Positions 31,566 through 44,814 are shown, counted from the first letter of the stretch. The stretch is 64,000 bases of DNA from Saccopteryx bilineata (GCF_036850765.1 NC_089490.1:108060574-108124573), one strand, 5' to 3'. Numbers and translations: made by a program. Notes: a model not told the origin generated them from the sequence alone.

Positions 31566-32479
31566 TTCTTATGGATTTTAAAGAGCTCCTTACATTTTAA
31601 TGATAGCAACTTTTCTGTCATACGTGACAAAAAAAAAAAAAAAAGAAAAGAAAGAAAAAAATCTTTCTAAATAGTTTGCACTTTAATTCTATGAGTTTGT
31701 TTGTTTTTTGATGAAAAGATTTAGTTTCTAGAAAGTAAGTGTTAGTTTGCGATGAGTCAGTAACACTCCCTCACCTTTATCCCTTTTGGATAAAGGAATG
31801 GAACATAAGTCAGAGAGGTAAAGATCAAAATATAGATCATATTACTAGTAAAGTTGAACTGGAGAAAAGCTATTGGGTTTAAGGGCAGGTAAGCCTGCTA
31901 ATATTTCACCCCTGAATTAAACACGTTTACCCATCCAATGATAAGCAGCACTTTCCCTGCAGTGTGGGCTGCCCCAACACAATTTATCACACGGAAGAAG
32001 AAAACAGGATATGTGCTTCTGCAAATGAAGAGGACAAAAAGTACGATACTAGCCTAGCTCCTTTTACTAAACTCACAGTGAGGTCATTCACGTCTTCCCT
32101 GGGGAAACAATAGTGACATCTCTCAACAAGTAAAACAAAAAGCTAGGGAAGAGAAGGTTCCCCAGACATTAAATGATTCACTTACACACCAAATATTTAC
32201 TGTAATTCTTATTACAGGCCAGATACTATGCTAGAACCCTCCCTCCTAGAGCTTACTGAGGAAGACTGGCAAAACAAAGGTAAATAACTAAGTAAATATA
32301 TAATAACTATTAGAAAAAACAGAATGCCATGATAGAGAATATGGGGGTGAGGGTGACCTGGTAAACTAATTCTACTTTTTTTCTTTTCCAATCACAGTGG
32401 CTTGATGTTCAGTAAGTGATGATAGTTCTCCTAATATCTTAGGTGGAAAACACTCAGTGTTTCATCATTAAGTATGACG
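31566..32479. other. No gene or classified repeat
   Basis: Intronic or intergenic AT-rich sequence; a short A run near 31628-31643. Confidence 0.4.
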
Positions 32480-33370
32480 TTAGCTCTGTTCTTTGCAGAC
32501 AACCTTGATAAAATTGACATTTATCTATCTTCCACTCCTAGTTTCCTTAATGTTCTTTAAAAAAAATCATAAATGGTGTTGAATTTTGTCAGATGTTTTT
32601 TCTTCATCTGTTGAGATCATCGTAAATTCTTTTCTTTTATTCTATTTAAGAGGGTAAGTTATGTTGATGTTTATAATGTTGAACCAACTTTTATTCCTAC
32701 AAGAAACCTTGCTTATCATCATGATGTATTATTTAAAAATACTGTATTGCTAAATTCAATCTGTTATTAATGTTAAGGATATCTGAGTGCATGCTTATGG
32801 GGGACACTTGACTACCCCTTTTCTTAAAATTTCTTCATCAGGGTTTGGTATCAGAGTTATCCTGGCCCTTATGAAACAAGTTGGGAAGTGTTCCCAGCAT
32901 TGTCTTCTCTTTTCTGAAAGAGTGTTATAAGACTCACATTACTGTATTTCTTTCTTAAATATGTTATAGAATTCACAAGTAAAGTCGTCTTGGGCCAGGA
33001 GTTTTATTTATGGGAAGGCTTTTGATTAAAAATTCACCTTCTTTAAGAGACATGGGGCTACTCGTGTTTTTTTTTTTCTTTTTCTGAGAACTTTAGCAAA
33101 TTGTACTACTCAAGAAATTTCTTCATTTAATCTTAGTTGTAAAATTTACTGGCATTATGCTGTTTATAATATCCTTTATCATGCCTTTAAAATTTAGAGA
33201 ATCTCTAATGATATTCTGATAAAGGTAATTTGTGTTTTCTCTCTTTTTTGCCCTGATTAATATTGTTAAGAGTTTATCAATTTTATTCATCTTTTTGAAG
33301 AACCAGCTTTTGGTTTGTTGACTGGATCCATAACGTTTCATTCTGTCTGGAGACATAAACCACATCAGCA
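32480..33370 (-). repeat. L1 ORF2 fragment (ancient)
   Basis: aaatggtgttgaattttgtc, 'gggtttggtatcagagttat' and 'ttggtttgttgactggatcc' follow the order of the reverse complement of L1 ORF2. No long frame survives. Confidence 0.75.
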
Positions 33371-33900
33371 TTTTGAATAAGGAAAATATTAAAAATTGTT
33401 AGCAAGTAAAAGGTGGTCAACAATGATCAGGAGTGGAAAAGAAGTCAAGGCTACAGTGTCCAATATGACAGATAGTCACTGGTCACAGAAATGGAGGCTG
33501 AGCACTTGAAATGTGACTAGTTGGAACGGAGATGTCTGTGAAGCATATAATAGACACTGTGTTTCAAAAACTTCATATGAAAAAAAGTTAAAATAGCTTA
33601 ATAATTTTATAAGGCTTTTATATTGAAAGGATATTTTAGATATATTAGGTTAAATAAAATATATTATTTAAACTTAACTCTTCCTCTTTTTATTTTTTTT
33701 TAATGTGACTATTAGAAAATTTTAAATTATATATGTGGCTTCTGCTCTAAGGTGTCCAAAAACTGCCATTTGTGACAACACGATGTATCTAGAGAATATT
33801 ATGCTAAGCAAAATAAGTCAGACAGAAAAGGTTAAGAACTATGTGTATGATTTCATTCATATGTGGGATATAAAACTGAAAGTAACAAATTAACACCAAT

Positions 33901-34243
33901 TTTTTTTTTTTTTTTTTTTTTTTACAGAGACAGAGTCAGAGAGAGGGATAGACAGAGACAGACAGACAGGAACGGAGAGATGAGAAGCATCAATCATTAG
34001 TTTTTCATTGCGCATTGCGACACCTTAGTTGTTCATTGATTACTTTCTCGTATGTGCCTTGACTGTGGGCCTTCAGCAGACTGAGTAACCCCTTGCTCGA
34101 GCCAGCGACCTTGGGTCCAAGCTGGTGAGCTTTTGCTCAAACCAGATGAGCCTGCGCTCAAACTGGCGACCTCGGGGGTCTCGAACCTGGGTCCTCGGCA
34201 TCCCAGTCCGACGCTCTATCCACTGCACTACTGCCTGGTCAGC
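33901..34243 (-). repeat. tRNA-derived SINE, type B
   Basis: Minus-strand head gctgaccaggcagtagtgca and a long T run at the tail. Confidence 0.93.
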
Positions 34244-34968
34244 CTGAAATATTTTAAAAACAGACAGTGGCATGATCAGATTTGATTTAGAATGGTAACA
34301 AGTAATAGAAAGGGGCTACTAGAGACAGATCACAAGATTATTTCTCATGAAAAATGTGCCTGAAAATGGGCTGGGAGTATATTACATACACCTCTTACAA
34401 CTGTCTTCATTAATCTTTCCCACTTAGGGGAAAGCCAAAATGTTTTGCACCAATCTGACAAGTTCTAAACCAAAATGAAATTCTACAACATTTTAAGACA
34501 TGGCCTACCATAGAGAGGTTTAACTTCCTAAGCATTTTTTTTCTAGAGACCATTAAAAGCCTTAATTGACACTAACTGTCAAGTCAGGATCAACATTAAT
34601 GTATCCCCAGAGTAATTATACATTTAGTTTGAACTAAGATTAGAAATGAGAGACTACTAAAATAAAGTTAGATACAAACTAGTAAGATTTTAAAGAACAA
34701 ATACTGATACATAAGATACACATGTAGCATATACTAGATTCATGTTTAAGATCCTAAGTATTAGAGTGAAATACCACCTTGGATGTTCTGCAGTTTTTTT
34801 AATGTGCTTCCCTACACTTGCCCTTGTTCTGATGGCTTAGCAGGAGCTCTGAGATGCCCTCTCTTCTTGCACAGTAATGAAAGAGCCACAGGGTGGCAGC
34901 AAAGGTTAAAAATATGAGTACTGCTGCTTTATTATTTTTTTAATAAAACTTGTAAGAAAATTAAAAAG
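34244..34968. other. No gene or classified repeat
   Basis: Searched in vain for CRY1 exons 2-5; nothing else was recognised. Confidence 0.35.
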
Positions 34969-35088
34969 TTCTGACCTGTGGTGGCGCAGTGGATAAAGCA
35001 TCAACCTGGAAACACTGAGGTTGCCGGTTCAAAACCCTGGCTTGCCTGGTCAAGGCACATATGGGAGTTGATGCTTCCTGCTCCTCCC

Positions 35089-35140
<52 letters not shown>

Positions 35141-35220
35141 TCCTCTCTAAAATGAATAAATAAAAAATTAAAAAAAAAGAATAGTTAAAAAAAACCAAAA
35201 CATTTATATGAAAAAAAAAC

Positions 35221-35230
<10 letters not shown>
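34969..35230 (+). repeat. tRNA-derived SINE, type C, with CT microsatellite
   Basis: Head ctgacctgtggtggcgcagt; the CT run at about 35092-35136 lies at the family's pyrimidine stretch. Confidence 0.9.
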
Positions 35231-35252
<22 letters not shown>

Positions 35253-35254
<2 letters not shown>

Positions 35255-35478
35255 CTGACCTGTGGTGGCGCAGTGGATAAAGCGTCGACCTGGAAATGCT
35301 GAGGTCGCCGGTTCAAAACCCTGGTCAAGGCACATATGGAAGTTGATGCTTCCTGCTCCTCCCCCTTCTCTCTCTCTGTCTCTCTCTTCTCTCCCTCTCT
35401 CTCTCCTTTCTAAAATGAATAAATAAATAAAATAAATAAATAAATAAAATTTTAAAAAAAATTAAAAAAAAAAAAGAA
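35253..35478 (+). repeat. tRNA-derived SINE, type C, adjacent copy
   Basis: Head gcctgacctgtggtggcgca. The duplication gaaaattaaaaagtt lies before the first copy and after this one, so one copy inserted in the A tail of the other. Confidence 0.9.
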
Positions 35479-35732
35479 AATTAAAAAGTTAGGCAACGTA
35501 AGAGAGAATAAGAGAAATAAAATCATGATGAAAACTTAAAATAAGAAGATAACAAAATAAAGTACCTAGTACAAATTATCTTTACCTGTGGGAAGAATTA
35601 CACTCACAATCATGGGAATAGTTAGCTAATTTGGTAGTGGGGAGCTGTGTTTTGTGTGTAGTGTTTTGTTTGTTTTGGGGATTCTTTTCTTTTCTTTTTT
35701 TAAGAATCAGTATATTCAATAAGAAATATTAT

Positions 35733-35928
35733 GCCTGACTCGTGGTGGCATAGTAGATAAAGCAGTGACCTGGAACGCTGAGGTCGCTAGTTTGAAACCC
35801 TGGGTTTGCCTAGTCAAGGCATATATGGAAGTTGATGTTTCCTGCTCCTCCCTCCTTCTCTCTTTCTCTCACCTTTCTAAAATGAATAAATAAAAAATAT
35901 TTTTTTAAAAAGTATTTTTTAAAAAAAA
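35733..35928 (+). repeat. tRNA-derived SINE, type C
   Basis: Head gcctgactcgtggtggcata, then CT stretch and aaaatgaataaataaa tail. Confidence 0.88.
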
Positions 35929-36399
35929 TATCACATTTCTTTGCTACAAATGAATTGTGACTCTAAACCTCACTTCCATTGGGCCACAGAAAATTTAACT
36001 CAGATGTTCTGGGATTTTCCCCACCTGGAAATCTAATACAAAACCAAGGTGCTGCATCCCATCCCACTGCCATCAGCAGTCTGTAGTCCACATGACCCTT
36101 CGAGATCCACCTCTCTGTGGCCTCCTTGTCATTCTTGGTGATAATCTTTGAACAAACACAGGTGGCTGGGTCTGGCATACAGCCTCCCACGTGCTCCATG
36201 CAGACTTCTCTCTAATGTCCCGAAAGAATCCACTGACCTCCTTCTACTCAGCCTAGAAGAATTGTTTCAGTCTGAGGAAATGTTTGAATCCTTTTCAGTT
36301 TAGTCATAAACCTTAGTCTCTTATTTATTTTTTTCCTACTCAAATGCTGTTACTTTCCTAGTTGTTTATTCTTTAAAATAAAAAGCCAGAGACCCTGCC
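35929..36399. other. Anonymous stretch with a 78-codon minus-strand frame
   Basis: The frame at 35963-36199 is open but I recognise no family in it. It could be part of an old retrocopy or chance. Confidence 0.3.
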
Positions 36400-37546
36400 C
36401 CAAAGTTACCTTGAGGTTTAATTCTTTTGGATTTTCTAGAGACAGTTATGCAGTTTATGAACAAAGACAGTTTTATTTCTTCTTTGCCAATTTGTATGCT
36501 TTTTAAGTCCTTTCTTGTCTTACTGCATTAGCTAGGACTTTCAAGATGATGTTAAATAGGAATGGTTAGAGGGGATATCTTTGTCTTGTTCCCTATTTTA
36601 GGAGAAAGCATCTAGCCTCTCACTGTTAATATACTGTTAGCTGCAGGTTTTTGTAGATGTTCTCTATCAAGTGGAGGAAGTTCTCCTGTATTCCTAGTTG
36701 GGTGAGAGTTTTTATCATGATGTTATATTTTTTTCAAATGCTTTTTCTGCATGTATTGTTATAATCATATAATTTTCTTCCTATCCTGTTTATACACTGG
36801 ATTACAACATTGATTTTTAAAAGATGAACTAGCATACCTGAGAAAAATTCCACTTTTTATGGCATAGAATTAATTTTCCACATGATTTGATTAGCTAATA
36901 CTTTGTTAAGGACTTTTGCATTTTGTTCATGAGAGAGACTGTAGTTTTCCTTTTCTGTAATGTCTGGTTTTGGTGCTGGGATAAAATGGTCTCATAGAAT
37001 GGGGTAGGCAGTGTTCCCTCTGCTTCTATTTTCTGGAAGAGATTGTAGAGGATTTGGTATCATTTCTTCCTTAAATGTTCGGCAGAATTCACCAGTGAAA
37101 TGATTTGGGGCTGGTGCTTTCTGTTCGGAAGGTTATTAATTATTTATTTAAATTATTTAATATAGTCCAATTCAGTTTTTCAATTTCTTTATATGGGAGT
37201 TTGGTAGATTATAATTCTCAAAGAATTGGTCCAGTTCATCTAACATCAAATTTATGGGCATGAAACTGTTCACTATATTCCTTCATTATTTTTCTAGTTT
37301 CCATGGAATCAGTTGTAATGTCATCTAATTTCTAATATTAGCTATTTGTATCTTCTCTCTTTATTCTTGATCAGATATCTGGCTCAAATTTTATCATTTT
37401 TATTGATCTTTTCAAAGAATTAGCTTTTGGTTTAATTGACTTTCTCTACTGATTTCCTGTTTTTAATTTTATTGATTTCTGCTCTGATTTCTATTATTTT
37501 TCTTCTATTTACTTTGGATTTAAATTACTTTTCTTTTTCAAGTTTC

Positions 37547-37915
37547 TTTTTTTTTTTTTTTTTCATTTTTCCGAAGCTGGAAACGGGGAGGCAGTCAGAC
37601 TCCTGCATGCACCCGACCGGGATCCACCCGGCATGCCCACCAGGGGGCGATACTCTGCCCCTCTGGGGCGTCTCTCTGTTGCATCCAGAGCCATTCTAGC
37701 GCCTGAGGCAGAGGCCACAGAGCCATCCCCAGTGCTCGGGCCATCTTTGCTCCAATAGAGCCTTGGCTGCGGGAGGAGGAGAGACAGAGAGGAAAGAGAG
37801 GGGGAGGGGTGGAGAAGCAGGTGGGCGCTTCTCCTGTGTGCCCTGGCCGGGAATCGAACCCGGAACTCCTGCACGCCAGGACGACGCTCTACCGCTGAGC
37901 CAACCGGCCAGGGCC
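37547..37915 (-). repeat. tRNA-derived SINE, type A (young) within L1
   Basis: Minus-strand head ggccctggccggttggctca; duplication tttcaagtttct on both sides. Confidence 0.94.
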
Positions 37916-38988
37916 TTTTTTCAAGTTTCTTAAGAGTGAAGCTTATATTATTGATTTTAAATGTTTCTTAGCTTTTAACATATGTATTCAATGCTATACA
38001 TTTCCCTCTAAGCACTTTTATTACATCTCACAAGTTTTGGTATTGTATTTTATTTTCCTTTAGTTCAGCATATTTTTTAAATTTTTTGTAAAACTTTTTC
38101 TGGAACCTATGAGTTGTTTAGAAGTATGTTGTATAATCTCCAAATACTTGGGGATTTTATAACTTTCTGTTTTTGACTTTTAATTTAATTTCATTGTTAT
38201 CTGAGAACATATTTTGATGATCTTTATTCTTTTAAATTTGTTAAAATGTGCTTTATTAATAAGGATGTGGCCTGTCTTGGTGAATGTTTCATGTGAGCTT
38301 GAAAAGAATGTATATTCTTCTTTTACTGAATCAAGCATTCTATAAATGTCAAATAGCCTCAGTTGCTTGATGATACTCTTCAGTCTAACTATATATTCTT
38401 GCCAACTTTCTGCCTGTTGAATCTGTTCATTGATGATAGATAGGTGTAGACATAGATTGGATTTGTCTGTTTTTCCTTGCAGTTCTATCAGCTTTTGCCT
38501 CCACATATTTTTACTCTGTTAGGTATATATACACCCAGAGTTTGTATGTCTTCTTGGTAGCTGTCCCTTTTCTCATTATGTATTATCCCTTTTTTTCCTT
38601 GACAGTTTACCTTTGTCTGAAATTAATACAGCTATTTCAGGCTTTTTAAAAAATTAGTGTTAGCATCGTATAACTTTCTCCATCCTTGATGTTTAATCTA
38701 TCTGTGTCTTTATACTTAAATTAGGGGGTTATTTTAGACAATATACAGTTAGATCTTATTTTTTTAATCTTTTCTGAGAATATCATTCTTTTAGTTGATG
38801 TATTTAGACCATTGACATTTAATTATTATATAGTTGATTAACCTCTACAATATTTTAACTGTGTTCTATTCATTGCTATTGTTCTTTGATTCTTTTTATC
38901 ATCCACTCTTTTTTCCCCTCTGTGATTTTAATTGAACATTTTTAAGATTCCATTTTTCCTCATCTTTTAGCAAATCAATCATACTTTT

Positions 38989-39023
38989 TTTTTCCAGCAC
39001 ACCCAACACCTTTTATTTCGCAC
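38989..39023 (-). repeat. Tiny 3'-end retrocopy with poly(A)
   Basis: On the minus strand an AATAAA (39012-39017), about 17 further bases ending gtgctgg, and an A run, flanked by the duplication atcaatcatactttt. It looks like an L1-mobilised mRNA 3' end; the source is not identified. Confidence 0.6.
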
Positions 39024-40121
39024 ATCAATCATACTTTTGCAAAAAAACATTTTAGTGTATGCCTAGAGTTTGCAATATACATTTACAACTAATCTAAGTC
39101 TTGTTTCAAATAACATCAACTGCTTGACAGGCAAAGCAGGTACCCTGTAACAGAATATTCGCAATACCTTATTCCCATCCCTTATATTGATAACATTCCT
39201 ATCATACATTTCACCTATCCTTAAGCTATAATCATCAAATATATTATCCCTACTTTTATCTTGAGCAAACTATTACCAATTAGGTCAGTTAAAAGTAAGA
39301 AAAATATGAGACTTAATTTACCTTTTCCTCTTCCTTCTCAAATGTTCTTCCTCTCTTTATGTAGACCCAAGTTTCTGACATATATCACTTTTCTTCTTTC
39401 TGAAGAACATCTTTTAACATTTCTCTCATGGCAAGTCTAATGGAAAAAATTTCTCTCAATTTTTGTTTTTCCTGGGAGGTTTACCTTTTCCTTCACTTTT
39501 GAAGGATAATTTATCTGGATATAGAAGCCAACTTAGACTTCTTTTGGTCAACACTAAATATTTCACTCTACTCTCTTCTTGCTTGTATGGTTTCTTAGGA
39601 GAAATCCGATATAATTTTTATCCTTCTTCCTCCACAGACAAGGTTTTTTTTATGGTTTTGATAGTATGTTTATTAAAGGTGGGGCCAGTGAAAAAGGAAG
39701 GGCTTAGGAGAGAAGAAGCAACAGGGAAGAGCCTAGGTGAGGCTGCTTTGGCCTCTCTAGAAATGTTATGGGAAAGAAGTGAGCCAAGGCGGGGCTGCTG
39801 TCAGCTCACTGAGGTCAGAGAAACAGGGACTTGGGGACAGGTTCAGGGGCTTAGCCGTCACTGCCCATTGCTCCCCTCATTGCAGTTCTCATGGCATCCC
39901 TTAGGGTTTAGGAGATGCACGCTTGTGGGGGAAGAAGAGGAGGGAGGGAAAGGTAGGGGCATGCTCCCGGGAGGGAGAGGACATCAGGTCAGGCTTTGTT
40001 TATTCCCTGCGGCTTCTTTCAAGAATTTTTTTCTTTGTCTTTAATTTTCTGTGGTTTGAATATAATATGCCTCAGTATAGATTTTTATTTTATTTATTTA
40101 TTATTATTATATATATATATA

Positions 40122-40488
40122 TTTTTTGTGTGTGTATTTTTCTGAAGATAGAAACGGGGAGAGACAGACACACTCCCGCCTGTGCCCGACTGGGATCCAC
40201 CAGGCACGCCCACCAGGGGGCAACGCTCTGCCCCTCCGGGCCGTCGCTCTGTTGCAACCAGAGCCACTCTAGCGCCTGGGGTAGAGGCCAAGGAGCCATC
40301 CCCAGTGCCCGGGCCATCTTTGCTCCAATGGAGCCTCGGCTGCGGGAGGGGAAGAGAGAGACAGAGAGGAAGGAGAGGGGGAGGAGTGGAGAAGCAGATG
40401 GGCGCTTCTCCTGTGTGCCTGGCCGGGAATCGAACCCGGGACTTGTGCACGCCAGGACGCTCTACCACTGAGCCAACCGGCCAGGGCC
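40122..40488 (-). repeat. tRNA-derived SINE, type A (young)
   Basis: Minus-strand head ggccctggccggttggctca; an AT microsatellite at the tail (about 40110-40122). Confidence 0.93.
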
Positions 40489-40496
40489 GATATATA

Positions 40497-40854
40497 TATT
40501 TTTTTCTGAAGTAAGAAGTAGGGAGGCAGAGAGACAGACTCCCACAGGCGCCAGAATGGGATCCACCCGGCATGCCCACCAGGGGGTGATGCTCTGCCCA
40601 TCTGGGGCATTGCTCCATTGCAACCCGAGCCATTCTAGCACCTGAGGTGGAGGCCATGGAGCCATCCTCAGCAATCCGGCCAACTTTGCTCCAATGGAGC
40701 CCTGGCTGCCAGAGGAGAAGAAAGAGAGAGGAAGGAGAGGGGGAAGGGTGGAGAAACAGATGGGTGTTTCTCCTGTGTGCCCTGGCCGGGAATCGAACCT
40801 GGGACTTTCACATGCCAGGCCGACGCTCTACTGCTGAGCCAACCGGCCAGAGCC
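40497..40854 (-). repeat. tRNA-derived SINE, type A
   Basis: Minus-strand head ggctctggccggttggctca; it adjoins the previous copy head-to-tail with a short AT spacer. Confidence 0.92.
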
Positions 40855-41215
40855 CTTTAAAAAATATATCCTGCTTGGTGCTCTCTAATCTTTCTGAAAC
40901 TATGGTTTGGTGTCTGTTAATATCTGGAAAATTCTTGGTCGTTATTGCTCCAAGTACTTCCTCTGTTCCCTTCTCTCTTTCTTCTTCTGGTATTCCCATA
41001 ACATGTATGTTACACCTTTTATAATTGTCCAATAGTTCTTGGCTATTCTGGGTTTTTTTTTTTCCGGTCTTTCTTCTATTTGACTTTTAGTTTGGAAAAT
41101 TTTCAATTTTGATAGCAAATGCTATGAATGTCCTGATACATGCCAACTTATTGCTATGTGTGATCATTTCTCTGGGTTATAGAGGCAGGATTGAAATTGT
41201 TGAATGAAAAGATAT

Positions 41216-41345
41216 ATACAAACTTAATTTCAGTATTCAGCCAGATAGTATTCTAGAATGAATACCAATTTATACTCCTTCCAGTAGTACATAAAAGGGT
41301 CCCATTTTTGCTATATTTATCTAACATTCTAGTTTTTCACTTTTT
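41216..41345 (-). repeat. L1 fragment (ancient)
   Basis: 'gaataccaatttatactcct' and tccagtagtacataaaaggg match the reverse of the L1 3' end. Confidence 0.55.
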
Positions 41346-41569
41346 AAATAAAACTTTAATTTACTGATTGTTTTAATATTAACTTCTCTGATTACTAGAG
41401 AGGTGGAGCATCTCTTAGCCATTAATATTTTTTCTTCTAAAAATTATCTATTCATGTAATTTCATGTTTTTCTATTTTTTTTAACTTCATCATTTCTAAA
41501 TTGTGCATTTGTCACATGTAAATATCCCTGAAACCAGAACATATCTTACAATACATAATACCTATTTCA

Positions 41570-41905
41570 TTTATGTACTGCTGCATAACAAACCACTCCA
41601 AAATCCAATAAGTTAAAACAACAACCAGTTTATTATATTTTACAGTTTTATGGATTGATTGGCTTAGCTAGTGAGTCATCTGATGGTCTTGCCAGAGCTC
41701 TCTCATGAAATTGCAGGCAGATTACAGCTGAAATTGGAATCATCTGAAGGCTCAGTCTACAGGGATTCTTGGACAGCTTGGCCTTGCTCTCTCTTATACA
41801 GCCTCAGGGCTTTTGCTCGAGGAGCCTCCAACAGGGTAGCTAGATTTGTTACATAGCATTTCAGAGCTTTCAAGAGAAAGGTTCCAAGAAACAAGGCAAA
41901 AGCCA
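41570..41905. repeat. Ancient mammalian interspersed repeat, family not assigned
   Basis: 'ctgctgcataacaaaccact' followed by aagttaaaacaacaacc is a pattern common to many mammalian copies. Confidence 0.5.
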
Positions 41906-42001
41906 CAAAGTTACTTATGAAATAGTCCTAGAATTTATGTAGTATCACTTCTATCACATATAATTGGTCAAGAGCATCCCAGGGTCAACTATATTCAAGA
42001 G

Positions 42002-42298
42002 CAGTGGTCCCCAACCCCCGAGGCCGCGGACTGGTACTGGTCCGTGGGCCATTTGGTACCGGTCCACAGAGAAAGAATAAATAACTTACATTATTTCCGT
42101 TTTATTTATATTTAAGTCTGAACGATGTTTTATTTTTAAAAAATGACCAGATTCCCTCTGTTACATCCGTCTAAGGCTCACTCTTGACTCTTGTCTCGGT
42201 TACGTGATACATTATCCGTCCCACCCTAAAAGCCAGTCCGTGAAAATATTTTTTGACATTGAACTGGTCCCTGGCCCAAAAAAGGTTGGGGACCACTG
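42002..42298. mobile_element. Non-autonomous hAT element (297 bp)
   Basis: Termini cagtggtccccaacc and ggttggggaccactg, perfect inverses. The perfect 8-bp duplication ttcaagag lies on both sides. Confidence 0.95.
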
Positions 42299-42581
42299 TT
42301 CAAGAGAAACTGAAACAAACTTAATGTCTTGAGGGAGGTGTTGTGGCCACCTTTGGAAACACAATTTACAAAACCTATCATTTGAGTACAAAATCACATC
42401 TCTATCACATAGGAAACACACTTAGTCCCTCCCAGAAAATCTTATTTTATTATGGTAAGCCTAGGATCTCACCATCTAAGTCAGGTGTAAATGGGGTTTG
42501 AGGTGAAGTTCCTTAGGTATTATACTCCTCAAGTACAATTCCTCTCAACTTGAAAACACTTGAGCTTAAGAGTTAGATTAT

Positions 42582-42955
42582 GCCCTGGCTGGTTGGCTCA
42601 GTGGTAGAGTGTCGGCCTGGCGTGCAGGAGTCCTGGGTTCAATTCCTGGCCAGGGCACACAGGAGAAGCACCCATCTGCTTCTCTACCCCTCCCCCTCTC
42701 CTTCCTTTCTGTCTCTCTCTTCCCCTCCCGCAGCCAAGGATCCATTGGAGCAAAGTTGGCCCAGGTGCTGAGGATGGCTCCATGGCCTCTGCCTCAGGCG
42801 TTAGAATGGCTCTGGTTGCAACAGAGCGATGCCCCAGATGGGCAGAGCATCACCCCCTGGTGGGCATGCCGGGTAGATCCTGGTTGGGCACATGCGGGAG
42901 TCTGTCTGACTGCCTCCCCGTTTCCAACTTCAGAAAAATACAAAAAAAAAAAAAA
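42582..42955 (+). repeat. tRNA-derived SINE, type A (young)
   Basis: Head gccctggctggttggctcag, B box gggttcaattcc, tail cagaaaaatacaaaa. The duplication aagagttagattat is on both sides. Confidence 0.95.
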
Positions 42956-43921
42956 AGAGTTAGATTATCTGTTACACACACAAACTTAATAAATGATGGT
43001 GAGACAAAGAAGGAGTATAACTGCAACAAAATTTCAGTCCAGATTTAAGAGACTCTACTTACTTCTTGATGAAGAAATGTAAAGGACGGTGCGAAAGAGC
43101 ATGTGGCTTGTCAAATTGTACAGTTTAAATAGGTACAGTTTGTAGTATCAATAATAGCTCAATAAAGAGCAGCCATCTTTGGAAATAGTCTGCCACAGTC
43201 TTTTACACAGTGGCTGTCGGATGGGCAATGTCACGATGTAGTCATCCTCCCCTCTTCATGCATGAACTGGTTGTTTTCCCATTGTCCTTGCCATTGAATG
43301 GCTTAATCTCTCAATGTTTCAGTCACTGAATCATTAAATAACTATTTGAAATTGGAATTCTGATCATCATTTGAAACCGTCCATTGACAACTTCTGGTAA
43401 GATCAAAAAAGTTTTAGCATGCAGACCTGTAGAATACTTGTCAGCCTGGCAAATAATCCTAGAGACAATAGTGAGGCAGTCCCAGCAAGCGCTGCATCAC
43501 CAGCAGCTACATGATGTCACAGATCACTATATGGTATACAAGAACATGGTATCTGAAAGTGATTCAGAAGAACTGCACTCTAAATGAAAACAATTTTAGG
43601 AATACTGAATACCAGAGGTGAGCATTGGAGGAAGTCACAGAACAGAAAAGCTAGCTGACATTCTAAATATATATGGCTATTTAATGACAGGACAATAAGT
43701 ATTTAGGTTGAAACATATGCAAATATCATTTTTGTAGGTCAGAATAGTCAGATACTGAAAAACCTCCTGATTTCCAGTCTAGTGTTTCCTACAAAGCTCC
43801 ATGGAAAGGTTTTCTGACTTGGATAGCCTAAAATGGGAGGCACTTAAACAACAGAAAAATAGGTAGCATGGCATTTGTCTGTCAAATGGGGTGGGGAAAA
43901 TTCAATCTCATGTCACTTTTT
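42956..43921. other. No supported gene
   Basis: A 67-codon plus-strand frame (43384-43587) with KNMVSESDSEELHSK at its end has no family that I recognise. The rest is AT-rich. Confidence 0.35.
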
Positions 43922-44203
43922 CCTTTTTTGTGTGTGTGACAGAGAGAGAGAGAGAGAGTCAGAGAGAGGGACAGACAGGCAGGAAGGGAGAGAGAAGAGA
44001 AGCATCAGTTCTTCATTGTGGCACCTTAGCTGTTCATGGATCGCTTTCAAATATATGCCTTGACCTGGGGGCTACAGCAGATCGAGGGACCCCTTGCTCA
44101 AACCAGATGAGCCCGCGCTCAAGCTGGTGTCCTTGGAGTTTCGAACCTGGGTCCTCAGCGTCCCAATCTGATGCTTTATCCACTGTGCCACCACCTGATC
44201 AGG
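43922..44203 (-). repeat. tRNA-derived SINE, type B
   Basis: Minus-strand head gcctgatcaggtggtggcac; duplication tcatgtcacttttt. Confidence 0.92.
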
Positions 44204-44700
44204 CTCATGTCACTTTTTAAGGACAGAAATAGTCTGGGGATCTGGCACTGTGTCTGTGACTGTCATATACTAAATTATGTATGTATGATTATAAACCATT
44301 CCAAAATGAGAACAAGATTATCGCTCGGTTCTACCCTAATTTTTCTCCATTCTCTCCTACTTTTCAGAAAGTTTAATATCTTGTAATCAAATGTCACCTT
44401 TTTATCAATGAATATATGTTTCCGTTTTATCTTTTTTGTTCTTTTCTTCACTGACGAGCCTCCTACTACTATATTTCCACTTTCCTTGCTACCAAATATT
44501 ATCATGTTTTATTCTCTTTCTTATCCACTCACTATCATTCTAGGACTAGTGTTCATAACTGGCAGTGACATTGAATACAGTGTCTATGTGATCTTGCTAA
44601 TCAAATGATCATAGATCTCTATCTTGAAAATGTATAATGACAAAGGGAAGGGCAGACCACAAATGAACTACTCATATCTAAGGTAAAAGTAATGCACAAG

Positions 44701-44814
44701 CAGAGGCGGATTAAGGCTGGTTGAGACCCTGTGAGCAGAAGAAAATATTGGACCACCCCCAAAAAAGAGAGACAGGAAAAATAAAAATACATGTTAACCA
44801 TATATGTGTGTGTG

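Larger units (their letters stand above)
36400..41130 (-). repeat. Long L1 region (ORF2 to 5' part), ancient, interrupted
   Basis: 'gttaaataggaatggttaga' then 'gggatatctttgtcttgttcc', 'tttggtgctgggataaaatg' and 'agcattctataaatgtcaaa' run in reverse L1 order. A 5'-like part 'ccataacatgtatgttacac' lies near 40995. Three type A SINEs (37547, 40122, 40497) and a 0.4-kb stretch of other origin (about 39655-40035) interrupt it. Confidence 0.82.

Noticed and set aside
35963..36199. 78-codon minus-strand frame
   Set aside because: No recognised family; could be an old retrocopy but cannot be supported.
39463..40044. 193-codon plus-strand frame
   Set aside because: Lies across L1 and an unassigned insert; no domain.
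43384..43587. 67-codon plus-strand frame ending VSESDSEELHSK
   Set aside because: Too short and unmatched to any family that I know.
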